Assembly: GCF_900149705.1 (NCBI RefSeq)
Contig: NZ_LT703001.1
Span: 1,488,001-1,552,000 of the forward strand
Source of the DNA: Sphingorhabdus sp. Alg231-15
GTDB taxonomy: Bacteria > Pseudomonadota > Alphaproteobacteria > Sphingomonadales > Sphingomonadaceae
DNA length: 64,000 nucleotides
Direction: 5' to 3'
Below, one piece after another: positions 8,346 to 17,434 of the stretch (the first letter of the stretch is position 1; the number at the start of each line of letters is the position of its first letter). Below the pieces are notes generated by a model. The model searched no databases and was not told where the DNA came from. It saw only the letters and a program-made list of their open reading frames with translations. The translations under genes and the position numbers were made by a program.

Positions 8346-8360
8346 CTAATATTACGTTAA
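8346..8360 (-). promoter_or_regulatory. Possible CtrA site upstream of the second DUF4402 gene
   Basis: Leftward the sequence reads TTAA-N7-TTAG, one base off the CtrA consensus TTAA-N7-TTAA, about 50-63 bp before the ATG at 8297. It is supported only by motif and by a similar element before the paralogue. AT-rich sequence makes chance matches easy. Confidence 0.28.
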
Positions 8361-8433
8361 ACGCTGTCACATTCTGTATCATAAGCTGTGCAAAGCCTTT
8401 GATTGTGGGACACAAGATGGTTATGCGGTTGCC

Positions 8434-9369
8434 ATGACCGAAGCTGCTATATCCATCGACCATCTTTCCAAAACTTATGCCGACGGCAAAAAAGCGCTGA
8501 ATGACGTGACTTTTGACGTAAAACGTGGCGAGATTTTCGGGCTTCTGGGTCCCAATGGTGCCGGCAAATCTACCCTGATCAATATATTATCCGGTATGGT
8601 TAGCAAAACCAGCGGTTCTGCCAATATCTGGGGCTTTGACATTGATGCTGACCACCGCAATGCCAAGGCATCTATCGGTATCGTGCCACAGGAAATCATG
8701 TTTGACCCGTTTTTTACGCCAGCAGAATCGCTGGAGGTGGTCGCTGGTCTCTACGGGATCAAGAAATCGCAACGCCGAACCATGGAACTGCTCCGCGCCG
8801 TCCATCTGGAAGACAAGGCCGATGCCTATTCGCGGACATTATCCGGCGGCATGAAGCGCCGGTTGCTGGTCGCCAAAGCCATGGTCCATTCACCGCCTAT
8901 CCTGGTATTGGATGAGCCGACCGCAGGTGTGGACATCGAATTGCGTCAACAGCTATGGGAATATGTCGAGCAGCTCAACAAATCAGGGGTTACTATCGTC
9001 CTGACAACCCATTATCTGGAAGAAGCAGAAAATCTCTGCGACCGGATTGCGATCATCAATCATGGTAAGCTGATTGCTCTGAAAACCACTCCGGAGTTGG
9101 TCGACATGGCACGCGAAAAGCTCGTCGAACTCACCTTGGACCGGGATATCTCGGAAGAATCCGATGCAGTAACCTTTGCCGATGATCTTTTCCTGAAAGC
9201 CGACATTGTCAGCCCGCGGACCATTGCCGTGACCTATAACAAGGATCACACCAATGCTGGCGGGGTCATGGAGGCGATACAGAAACGCGGTTACCAGATT
9301 GTCGATGTCACGACACGCGAAGCGGACCTGGAAGACGTGTTCCTGAATTTGACCCGCAAAGCCGCGTGA
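8434..9369 (+). CDS. ABC transporter ATP-binding protein (orphan)
   Basis: A 311-residue ATPase with Walker A GPNGAGKST (residues 39-47), Q-loop, signature LSGGM near residue 140, Walker B/D-loop LVLDEPTAG and the H-loop TTHYLEEAE. A C-terminal extension of about 90 residues is typical of the NodI/DrrA/YadG group, which pairs with ABC-2 permeases for export of polyketides, lipids or sugars. No permease gene lies on either side. The next gene, nadB, overlaps its stop (GTGA), an unexpected partner. Confidence 0.92.
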   Translation: MTEAAISIDHLSKTYADGKKALNDVTFDVKRGEIFGLLGPNGAGKSTLINILSGMVSKTSGSANIWGFDIDADHRNAKASIGIVPQEIMFDPFFTPAESLEVVAGLYGIKKSQRRTMELLRAVHLEDKADAYSRTLSGGMKRRLLVAKAMVHSPPILVLDEPTAGVDIELRQQLWEYVEQLNKSGVTIVLTTHYLEEAENLCDRIAIINHGKLIALKTTPELVDMAREKLVELTLDRDISEESDAVTFADDLFLKADIVSPRTIAVTYNKDHTNAGGVMEAIQKRGYQIVDVTTREADLEDVFLNLTRKAA

Positions 9370-10982
9370 GCCACTTCGATGTCATCATCGTCGGTTCCGG
9401 CGCAGCGGGACTGAGTGCTGCAATCACTTTGGCGCGCACGCACAAGGTGCTGGTCCTCGCCAAAGGTGATCTCGCGGGCGGTTCGACAGCCTGGGCGCAG
9501 GGCGGCATTGCCGCTGTCCTTGATGCCGGTGACACGTTCGAAAATCATATTGACGATACCATGGTTGCTGGCGCCGGACTCAATCGGCGGGAAACCGTTG
9601 AATTTGTTGTCGAAAATGCACCTGCAGCGATTGAACGGCTGGAAGAGATGGGCGTGCCGTTCAACAAGGAAGCGGAAGTCCTCCACCTCACCCGTGAAGG
9701 TGGTCATAGCCACCGCCGGATCGTCCATGTCGACGATGCAACCGGTTGGGCGGTTCAGGAAGCACTACAGAAAACCGCAGCGGCTCATCCCAATATCACG
9801 CTGCAGCCGCATATGGTGGCGATTGATCTGATCGCTGACCGGCATGCCGAGACACCGACAGGCGCAAAAAATGTCTGGGGCGTCTATGCGCTTAACAACG
9901 CCACCGGACGAGTGGAAACGCTGACGTCGCGGGCCACGATTATGGCGAGCGGCGGCGCGGGCCGGACCTATCTCTTCTCGACTGCTCCGCGCGGCGCCAC
10001 CGGAGACGGTATTGCCATGGCCTGGCGCGCCGGCGCGCGGGTTTCCAATATGGAAATGATGCAGTTCCATCCGACCTGCCTGTATAATCTCGAAGTCAAA
10101 AATTTTCTAATTACCGAGGCGGTCCGCGGCGAAGGCGGTCATCTGAAATTGCCACCCCACAAGAACGGCAATGTGGATGAAGGCGGCGAGCGGTTCATGG
10201 ACCGGTTTGATCCCAAACGCATGGAACTGGCTCCGCGCGATATTGTTGCCCGCGCCAATGACCATGAGATTAAACGGCTCGGCCTGGATTATGTCCATCT
10301 GGATATCTCGCACCGCGATCCGGAATTTGTGAAGCATCATTTTCCGAATATTTATGACAAGCTTATCGGGCTGGGCATTGATATGACCAAGGAGCCAATA
10401 CCGGTTGTGCCGGCGCAGCATTATACCTGCGGCGGGATATTGATCGATTTGCATGGCCGCACTGATCTGCCGGGCCTGTATGCCGCCGGTGAGGCCAGTG
10501 AGAGCGGCCTGCACGGTGCCAACCGCCTCGCCTCGAACAGCCTGCTCGAATGTTTCGTATTTGGTGATGCCGCCGCCCGGGATATCGCGACACACTGGGA
10601 TGACATGCCAGAACCGCCTGCGATCCGGCCATGGGACGAAAGCCGCGTTACCGACAGCGATGAAGAGGTTGTGATCAAGCAGACCTGGACCGAGATCCGC
10701 CGCTTCATGTGGAATTATGTCGGCATCGTCCGCACCACCAAACGCCTCGAGCGCGCCCAGCACCGCATTGATCTGCTGCGCGGAGAGGTTGAGGAATATT
10801 ATGGGCATTTCCGCGTCACCCAGGATCTGATCGAGTTGCGCAACCTGATCGAGGTTGCTGATCTGATCGTGAAATCCGCCCTCGCGCGCAAGGAAAGCCG
10901 GGGCCTACACTATATTACCGACTATCCTGAGCTTTTGCCGGACGCAGTGGACACGGTCCTCGACCCTTCAGTCGCCGCATAA
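9366..10982 (+). CDS. nadB: L-aspartate oxidase NadB
   Basis: A 538-residue flavoprotein that oxidises aspartate to iminoaspartate, the first step of de novo NAD synthesis. Visible: N-terminal FAD dinucleotide motif GSGAAGLSAA, STAWAQGGIAAV, the active-site region EGGHSHRRIVHVDDATG, and HYTCGGILIDLHGRTDLPGL. The start is GTG at 9366, overlapping the ABC ATPase stop, which sets the start firmly. The partners nadA and nadC are not in the window. Confidence 0.96.
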   Translation: MSHFDVIIVGSGAAGLSAAITLARTHKVLVLAKGDLAGGSTAWAQGGIAAVLDAGDTFENHIDDTMVAGAGLNRRETVEFVVENAPAAIERLEEMGVPFNKEAEVLHLTREGGHSHRRIVHVDDATGWAVQEALQKTAAAHPNITLQPHMVAIDLIADRHAETPTGAKNVWGVYALNNATGRVETLTSRATIMASGGAGRTYLFSTAPRGATGDGIAMAWRAGARVSNMEMMQFHPTCLYNLEVKNFLITEAVRGEGGHLKLPPHKNGNVDEGGERFMDRFDPKRMELAPRDIVARANDHEIKRLGLDYVHLDISHRDPEFVKHHFPNIYDKLIGLGIDMTKEPIPVVPAQHYTCGGILIDLHGRTDLPGLYAAGEASESGLHGANRLASNSLLECFVFGDAAARDIATHWDDMPEPPAIRPWDESRVTDSDEEVVIKQTWTEIRRFMWNYVGIVRTTKRLERAQHRIDLLRGEVEEYYGHFRVTQDLIELRNLIEVADLIVKSALARKESRGLHYITDYPELLPDAVDTVLDPSVAA

Positions 10983-11046
10983 GGCCCAAGGCACCGACAA
11001 CCAAATTTCTATTTTGCTGCTATCTGCCTGACATCTAACCTGTTAA

Positions 11047-12771
11047 ATGCCTGACATGCAGGGCAGTAATTTTCTCTTCACCGCCGTTTCTTGTCTGTTC
11101 TTCATGGGACTTGTGGCGTGGATCAGCTGGATCAAGACGCGGGGCAGCGTTGACAGCAAGGATGGATATTTCCTCGCCGGTCGCGGACTGAGCAGCGTCT
11201 TCATTGCCGGATCCCTGCTATTGACCAACCTGTCGGCAGAACAGCTCATCGGGCTCAATGGTTCTGCATATGGCTATAATCTGTCCAGCATGGCGTGGGA
11301 AGTTACAGCCGCTGTTGCCACCATCGCCATGGCTCTCATCTTTCTGCCACGCTATCTCGCCGGTGCCTTCTCAACCTTGCCCGAATTTCTCAATGACCGG
11401 TTTGATGGCACCGTGCGCAGAATGTCGGTGATATTGTTCATGCTCGGCTATGGACTGGTTACGATACCTTCGGTGCTCTATTCCGGATCAATAGCCGTGA
11501 TGCAGTTATTTGATGTGCCCGAACTGATCGGTCTCGACTATTTCCCATCGCTGGTCGCAACCGTGGTGGCGATCGGGTTGATCGGTTCGGTCTATGCAGT
11601 CTTTGGCGGCCTGAGAGCGGTTGCGATATCGGATACGATCAACGGTATCGGGTTGCTGATCATTGGCATATTGGTTCCGGTCCTTGGCCTGGTGGCGCTG
11701 GGTGGCGGTGATTTCAGCATCGGCCTCGACAAGCTGATCAACGACCATCCGCAGAAATTGAACGCGATTGGCGGTGCGGATGATCCCACACCCTTCGGCA
11801 CCCTGTTTACCGGGATGCTGTTCGCAAATTTATTCTACTGGTGCACCAATCAATATGTCATCCAGCGGACCCTTGGCGCAGCGTCCTTGGCTGAAGGCCA
11901 GAAAGGCGTTCTTTTTTCCGGGTTCTTCAAGATTCTGGTGCCGTTCATGATGATGATCCCGGGCGTCATTGCCTTTCATCTTTATGGCCCTGGTCTCGGT
12001 TCGATAGACCAAGCCTATCCACGTCTGATCAGCGACGTTTTACCCGTCTATATGGCCGGGTTTTTCCTGGCGGTCTTGTTGGGCGCCGTGTTCAGTTCAT
12101 TCAACTCGCTGCTAAACAGCGCGGCAACATTATTCTGCCTCGATGTCTATGCGCCTTATCGCAAAGGGAAAGCCAGTGACGCAGAGCTGGTGCGCGTGGC
12201 AAAAATCGCCAGCATCGTCATCGCGCTGTTCTCCTTCATAGTCGCGCCAATGCTCTATTTCGCTGAGCAGGGACTATGGCAGGTGATACGGGTGTTCACC
12301 GGATTTTATAATATCCCGACTGTCGTCATCGTAATCATGGGCCTATTCACTCGGCGGGTTCCGGCACTGGGCGCAAAGCTAGTGATCCTATTTCATGTAA
12401 CCGCCTATGCATTGCTGCGTTTCGTCTTCGATGATGTGATCACACTGCATTTCTTGCATCAATATGCGATCCTATTCGCAATTGAGGTCATGATCATGCT
12501 GGCCGTCGGTTTCTGGAAACCGCGCGAAGATCCTTGGCAGTTTTCTCGCAATGAGAAGGTTGACCTTACACCGTGGCGGTTTGCCAAACCCCTCGCGATC
12601 ACATTATTTTCCGGTGTGGTGGCGCTGTATATTCTCTTTTCACCCATCGGATTAGCATCAAACAGCGCTTTCGACGCCATATTCTATGGCCTGTTCGTGA
12701 TCTTGATTGGCGCGAATATTGCGGTCTGGATTTGGGGTTGGAGGCAGAACCGAGTCTTGGCCGCTATTTGA
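11047..12771 (+). CDS. Sodium:solute symporter (SSS/SLC5 family)
   Basis: A 574-residue inner-membrane protein with about fourteen hydrophobic segments. The first contains the sugar-symporter-like sequence DGYFLAGRGLSSVFIAGSLL, followed by SAEQLIGLNGSAYGYN. The similarity pattern is to the glucose/galactose or myo-inositol branch of SLC5, so a sugar or polyol driven by sodium is the best guess. Its end overlaps convergently, by 8 bp, with the dioxygenase gene. A second ATG three codons in (11056) is also possible. Confidence 0.88.
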   Translation: MPDMQGSNFLFTAVSCLFFMGLVAWISWIKTRGSVDSKDGYFLAGRGLSSVFIAGSLLLTNLSAEQLIGLNGSAYGYNLSSMAWEVTAAVATIAMALIFLPRYLAGAFSTLPEFLNDRFDGTVRRMSVILFMLGYGLVTIPSVLYSGSIAVMQLFDVPELIGLDYFPSLVATVVAIGLIGSVYAVFGGLRAVAISDTINGIGLLIIGILVPVLGLVALGGGDFSIGLDKLINDHPQKLNAIGGADDPTPFGTLFTGMLFANLFYWCTNQYVIQRTLGAASLAEGQKGVLFSGFFKILVPFMMMIPGVIAFHLYGPGLGSIDQAYPRLISDVLPVYMAGFFLAVLLGAVFSSFNSLLNSAATLFCLDVYAPYRKGKASDAELVRVAKIASIVIALFSFIVAPMLYFAEQGLWQVIRVFTGFYNIPTVVIVIMGLFTRRVPALGAKLVILFHVTAYALLRFVFDDVITLHFLHQYAILFAIEVMIMLAVGFWKPREDPWQFSRNEKVDLTPWRFAKPLAITLFSGVVALYILFSPIGLASNSAFDAIFYGLFVILIGANIAVWIWGWRQNRVLAAI

Positions 12772-13693
12772 TAAGCGAGGCCAGCACCCGGCGCTTGCCT
12801 TCAAAGGGCCGGCGACCATGCATGACCGCAAAATTATCAATCAACGCCACATCACCCGGTTGCCAATTGAGATCAAAGCTCAATTCATCTGCCAGTCTGA
12901 TCCCGCTTGCCATATGATCCGGTGTAATCGGCGTACCATCGCCAAAGCTGATGGATTTGGAGGCATCATTGCGACTGTCAGACCAACCCCGATAGGCGGC
13001 AATCAGCTGATTGAAAAACACGCGCCGGCCATCATCCAGTTGACGAACGGCCTTGAGAACAGGCGTAGTCGCTCGCAAGCTTTGATCTTCGCCCCATGTC
13101 CATTCATATCCGAGAGCCTGCAATCTTGCTTCTGCCCCGGCTTTGTCTTCGCAATTCAATGTACTGCGCCAACTACGCCCCTGTCCGGATCCCGCATCGT
13201 TTTCCAATGGCATCGTGCTGGAATAGCGCACGCCTTTTTCTGCAAAAGCGTCAACAATCTCGGGCTCTTCCGTCGCCAGCTTCTCCAGCAGGATATCGGA
13301 CCGGCATAACGGTGTCGCGCCGCCTTTATCAGCTGCAATCTGGCAATAGAAAAACAGTTTTGACGGGTAGATTGGCGTCTGCGCCATTTCGTGGTGGAGA
13401 TAGATGCTGGTCTCTGGCGGCGCTTCATTGGCCGTAAAGACCCGCGGAGTCACGTTTATCCGGACTGCGTTTGATAGCGATTCCTTATAGGCGAAATTGT
13501 CATCGCCATAAGCTCCAACGGCTGCGTCGAAACCTTCTGGTGAAGCAACTTCAAATCCGCGAAACAAGACGGCACCAGCATTTTTCAATAGCTGATCGAC
13601 CTCGGCTCTGTTGCTCTTCAGATAGACGGCCAAGTCACCGTCGGATTCAACAAGTGCCGGAAAGTCATGACCATACCAATGTTGCTGTTTCAA
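12764..13693 (-). CDS. TauD/TfdA family Fe(II)/2-oxoglutarate dioxygenase
   Basis: A 309-residue enzyme of the taurine-dioxygenase fold. The iron facial triad is visible as His100-x-Glu102 (in YLHHEMAQTP) and His292 (in FAVMHGRRPF), with the 2-oxoglutarate-binding arginine in EGKRRVL. The carboxylate is Glu rather than Asp, as in the clavaminate-synthase-like branch, so the substrate is unlikely to be taurine. It faces the symporter tail to tail. The neighbouring Gfo/Idh/MocA gene runs the same way but 100 bp apart. Confidence 0.88.
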   Translation of the reverse strand: MKQQHWYGHDFPALVESDGDLAVYLKSNRAEVDQLLKNAGAVLFRGFEVASPEGFDAAVGAYGDDNFAYKESLSNAVRINVTPRVFTANEAPPETSIYLHHEMAQTPIYPSKLFFYCQIAADKGGATPLCRSDILLEKLATEEPEIVDAFAEKGVRYSSTMPLENDAGSGQGRSWRSTLNCEDKAGAEARLQALGYEWTWGEDQSLRATTPVLKAVRQLDDGRRVFFNQLIAAYRGWSDSRNDASKSISFGDGTPITPDHMASGIRLADELSFDLNWQPGDVALIDNFAVMHGRRPFEGKRRVLASLIK

Positions 13694-13793
13694 AATCGCA
13701 CCTCAGTTGCAAATTGGATCAAAGAGAATTTTCCTAAACTGGTCGAATCGATGACGGTTTCAGAGCCAATGGGTGGCACGGTTTGCATATCGA

Positions 13794-14873
13794 TCACAGC
13801 ATTGTTTTTACATCGAGACTGACCGGCTGGCCCGTTTCGATCGATTGATGAGCAGCGGCACCCATTTGAACAGACCGCAATCCATCAAAACTCGTGACTG
13901 CGGGTGCCCCGCCTTCGACCAGGGCGCAATGGAAATGACTGATCTGGTAGAAGCTAGCACCGTGATGATCACCGGCTTCCATCGCGGCTTTTGGCGTTTC
14001 GACAAATTCGGTCAGTGTGCCCGTCTTGCTGCGCGGAGACCATGTTATCTCTGCTGCCGGTATTTTTACCTCAAGCTTGCCGGTGCCGCCCAGCGCATAG
14101 ATTTCTTCCTGTTGCTCCGCTCCTTCGGCAAACATACACAGATCGAGTGTCGCCCGAGCACCGGCAGCAAAATCCACAATGACATAGGCATTGTCCAATA
14201 TGTCAGATTTTTCGCCGTCATAAACCTCGTCGAGATGATTTACGTCCTGTCCTCCGCTGGCATAGATCTGCACCGGCTCATCCTGCAAAATATGGCACAT
14301 CAGATCGAAAAAATGGCAGCATTTTTCCACCAAGGTGCCACCCGTATTGACGCTAAACCGGTTCCAGTCCCCCACCTTGGTCAGAAACGGGAAACGGTGT
14401 TCTCTTATGGAAAGCATTTTTACAGGGCCAGTTTCACCGCTATGTACACGCTCCACAAAACGGGTGACCGGGGGCATGTAGCGATATTCCAGTCCAACCC
14501 AGAATAAAGGCGCATAATCGCCTTGCAGGGCATGCAGTTTTTGCGCATCGCTGACGGTCGTGCACATCGGTTTTTCTAGCAAGATCGCAACATCATGGGC
14601 CATTACCTGCTGCGCGATATCGAAATGTGTATGATTGGGTGCCGCGATGATCACTGCATCGGGCTTTTGCGCCGTCATCATCTCTTCAGCTTGCGCATAG
14701 CAGGTGATTGACTGGTTCAGCGCACCAGCAAGCGCCAGGGCAGATTCTTGGGAAGGTGCATGCGGATCAGCAATGGCGACCAATTCCGCACCGTCGACCA
14801 ATGCAATGTTACGCATATGTTCACGGCCCATCATGCCACATCCAATAATCGCGTATTTTCGTGTTTCTTGCAT
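13794..14873 (-). CDS. Gfo/Idh/MocA family NAD(P)-dependent oxidoreductase
   Basis: A 359-residue dehydrogenase with an N-terminal Rossmann motif IGCGMMGREHMRNI, the conserved EKP motif (LLEKPMCT, around residue 100) and the C-terminal alpha-beta dimer domain starting near residue 125. Family members oxidise or reduce sugars, inositols or related polyols. Adjacency to a possible sugar/polyol symporter gene suggests a catabolic role, but strands and spacing give no operon proof. Confidence 0.9.
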   Translation of the reverse strand: MQETRKYAIIGCGMMGREHMRNIALVDGAELVAIADPHAPSQESALALAGALNQSITCYAQAEEMMTAQKPDAVIIAAPNHTHFDIAQQVMAHDVAILLEKPMCTTVSDAQKLHALQGDYAPLFWVGLEYRYMPPVTRFVERVHSGETGPVKMLSIREHRFPFLTKVGDWNRFSVNTGGTLVEKCCHFFDLMCHILQDEPVQIYASGGQDVNHLDEVYDGEKSDILDNAYVIVDFAAGARATLDLCMFAEGAEQQEEIYALGGTGKLEVKIPAAEITWSPRSKTGTLTEFVETPKAAMEAGDHHGASFYQISHFHCALVEGGAPAVTSFDGLRSVQMGAAAHQSIETGQPVSLDVKTML

Positions 14874-14944
14874 GATCAGGCTATTGCCAGTGCCGGTGCA
14901 AAAAACAAGCTATGTTTGAGGTGCCCGCAGTCGACTGACAAGTC

Positions 14945-15121
14945 TTAGTCAGCGGGGCGCGGTATCCGCTTGCCCTTGGTTCGACTGGTTAAATGAAACT
15001 GCCGGCACCGGTCACACAGATAGGGTCTGAGCGTAAAATCGGCACGCCGGGCCACTGACAAAGCATCTGCTTCGCTTCGGTAGCGTGCCTTTTTCCTGCA
15101 GATGCTCAACCGTGTACGCAT
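14945..15121 (-). CDS. 58-residue Cys/His zinc-binding-like protein
   Basis: A short frame below usual ORF cut-offs. It starts ATG at 15121 with a GAAGG ribosome site upstream and ends TAA at 14945. The protein is basic and has Cys8, then RPYLCDRCRQFHLTS with Cys36, Cys39 and His43, a zinc-ribbon-like set; the C-terminus is Lys/Arg-rich. The segment YxCxxCxxFHLTS looks like a conserved small-protein motif, possibly for nucleic-acid binding. It begins 18 bp after the penicillin-acylase stop, so it is probably co-transcribed. Function unknown. Confidence 0.7.
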   Translation of the reverse strand: MRTRLSICRKKARYRSEADALSVARRADFTLRPYLCDRCRQFHLTSRTKGKRIPRPAD

Positions 15122-15139
15122 CGATATGCCTTCAGCAGA

Positions 15140-17320
15140 TTAGCGCCCTCCGACCACTTTCTCGCTGAGCTTGTTCTTCTCCAACTGCTTAGGATCAAAC
15201 CAGACCGGCTTCAGTTTTTTATCCACAAAGAGCTGCATCTGGTCCGTATAGTGCGGACTGTTCGGGCGTGTGGTAGCAGCTCCAAATGGTTGAATGGAAC
15301 GCGATGCTACAGCACCCGCCGTGTCCCACTCGACAAACATGATGAAGCTATCGCCATGACGAACGGACAGACGGCCGTCGTCATCAACATCCCACAAGGT
15401 GGATGCCCGGATGGTATCGTTGCCTCCATCAATCGGAAGGTCGACATCGCCCTGACGCAAGCGCAAGACATCCAGCATCGGCGGATCGATGCGGTCAAAA
15501 TAGGTATTCAAATGATCGACGGTCTCCTGCAAAATTTCGCGCGGGTCAGGAACCTCACCGCGTTGATAATGCGCCTTATTTGCCGGACGCAGCATCTTGA
15601 GCGCCAATGCATCGGCAGGCCCCTTGCCATCAAGATCCCAGTCCCATTGGGCGAGCAACGCTTGTGCCATAGCAAGTTCCGGATCATCTTTCAGGTCGAG
15701 CGCAGCGACTTTGTCGAGCCAATCCTTGGCATAGCCGGCCTGGACATAGGCAGTGTCATATTTGATCCGCCGGATTTCTTCTTCGCCAATCTTACCATTG
15801 GCTTCGAACAACTCAATCGAACGGCGTGACCGGTTGGTCTGGTCGTCCTCTATCCCCATCAGCGGAGAAAAGGTTTCCGGGTTCAGTTCATCGCCAGGTC
15901 CAGCCGCAACATAGGGCGTGTTGTTCGCGTTCATGACATAGCCCGAAGCCGGGTTAATCAGGGCCGGAACCCGCGTGAATGGCAAGGTATTCTGCCATAC
16001 GGCGTTGGAATTGTCGCCAGGCAATACGGTTCGCCAGTCAAAGCCGGGAGCGCGGTCTGGGAACATGGCGTTATAGAACATACCAATATTGCCCTTGGCA
16101 TCAGCATAGATGAAATTGGTCGCCGGGACGCCCTGCCCCGCCATGGCCGCCTGCCACTCGTCAAAATCCTGTGCTTTGTTAATCCGGTAATATTGGGTCA
16201 GCATATCAAGCTGGTCCATACCCGCATAGCGCATCGCATAAGCGCCATTGCCGTTCATGATCACTGGACCATGCACAGACCGGTAAATCATCTGTGGATA
16301 GGGAATAACAAAAGGGCCATATTTGATTTTCAGCCACACGCGCTTTTTCTCTAGCGGCAGCCATTCATCATCATATTTATAGGCATTGCCCTTTTCGTTC
16401 AGCGTGAGTTTGTAAATATCGATCAGATCAGGCCGGTTGACCGTATTGGTCCAACCCAGATTCTTGTTGTGCCCCAGAAATGGGAAAGGCGATCCGGGGA
16501 AATTGGCGCCGGCAAAATCCCAACCTTCCTCGCTATGCACGACAAGTTCATACCATGCGACATTGCCGCGCAGAGGCTGATGTGAATTGGAAATCAGCCG
16601 GGTTTTTTCATCCGTCGAACGCTCTGGAGAAATCGCGTAAGCATTGGATCCGTTTTCGTCTGGATCAGGCCCCACCGGCGTTATAATCTTGTCTTCGCTC
16701 AACGGATGCACAGTGCGGTTTTCGATTGGCACAGCCAGGCTGGGGCCGCCTTCCCGGCGCAGCGGCTTGCCCTCGGTCAACGCCTGTATCGGGCCATTGA
16801 GTCCAAAGAAAAATGGCGAGCGGAGCGCAAATCCGGCAGCAATATCCCTGCCATTGACCGGGAACAGCTTGGACAAGCTGACTTCATCCGGATGCTCTTC
16901 GGCATAGTCGTTCAGACCCGAAGCATAGCCGTCCAGTACCGCGCGCACATCCTCGGGCAGATCGTCATATTTGCGCTTCACCGTGCCATCAACATCAAGC
17001 AGCGCCGCAACAAAATCAATCGGTGCGCCATCCGCTCCGTTCAGCGTCGCAAGCCGTCCGCGGGTCATCGCGGTCACCTCTTGCAGGGTGTCGAAATCAT
17101 CCTCAGCATGGGCATATGCAACGCCATAGGCGACATCGGCGTCGGTCTTGCCAAAAATATGGGGCACACCGAATTTGTCGCGGACGATACGCGCTTCATA
17201 GACCTTGTCAGGCGGCGGTGAAGCGCCGGTTACGCTCATCGGTTCCCAAACCGCCAGTGCCACGGCAGCCAGCAAAATCAGGATCAACAATCCCACACCG
17301 ATGCGCTTGATCACCTTCAT
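15140..17320 (-). CDS. Penicillin acylase family protein (Ntn hydrolase)
   Basis: A 726-residue precursor. The start at 17320 (MKVIKRIGVG) gives an N-terminal hydrophobic anchor or signal; the longer frame from 17386 adds a non-hydrophobic leader. The alpha-chain region has FGVPHIFGKTDADVAYG, and autocleavage should occur before Ser225 in ENGSNAYAI, which becomes the catalytic N-terminal serine of the beta chain; the SNSHQP segment follows. Members hydrolyse penicillins, acyl-homoserine lactones or aculeacin-type amides in the periplasm. The substrate here is open; quorum-signal acylase activity is one possibility. Confidence 0.92.
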   Translation of the reverse strand: MKVIKRIGVGLLILILLAAVALAVWEPMSVTGASPPPDKVYEARIVRDKFGVPHIFGKTDADVAYGVAYAHAEDDFDTLQEVTAMTRGRLATLNGADGAPIDFVAALLDVDGTVKRKYDDLPEDVRAVLDGYASGLNDYAEEHPDEVSLSKLFPVNGRDIAAGFALRSPFFFGLNGPIQALTEGKPLRREGGPSLAVPIENRTVHPLSEDKIITPVGPDPDENGSNAYAISPERSTDEKTRLISNSHQPLRGNVAWYELVVHSEEGWDFAGANFPGSPFPFLGHNKNLGWTNTVNRPDLIDIYKLTLNEKGNAYKYDDEWLPLEKKRVWLKIKYGPFVIPYPQMIYRSVHGPVIMNGNGAYAMRYAGMDQLDMLTQYYRINKAQDFDEWQAAMAGQGVPATNFIYADAKGNIGMFYNAMFPDRAPGFDWRTVLPGDNSNAVWQNTLPFTRVPALINPASGYVMNANNTPYVAAGPGDELNPETFSPLMGIEDDQTNRSRRSIELFEANGKIGEEEIRRIKYDTAYVQAGYAKDWLDKVAALDLKDDPELAMAQALLAQWDWDLDGKGPADALALKMLRPANKAHYQRGEVPDPREILQETVDHLNTYFDRIDPPMLDVLRLRQGDVDLPIDGGNDTIRASTLWDVDDDGRLSVRHGDSFIMFVEWDTAGAVASRSIQPFGAATTRPNSPHYTDQMQLFVDKKLKPVWFDPKQLEKNKLSEKVVGGR

Positions 17321-17434
17321 TCCATTTCCCTTTTCTATGGTCTTCGACCTTGCCCTTTCGATAGCTCTTGCGCAATGTTGTGACATTGGTCAACCGGGTA
17401 GCCTCCCGTTTGTCGAAGTCACAAAGGATCGTTC

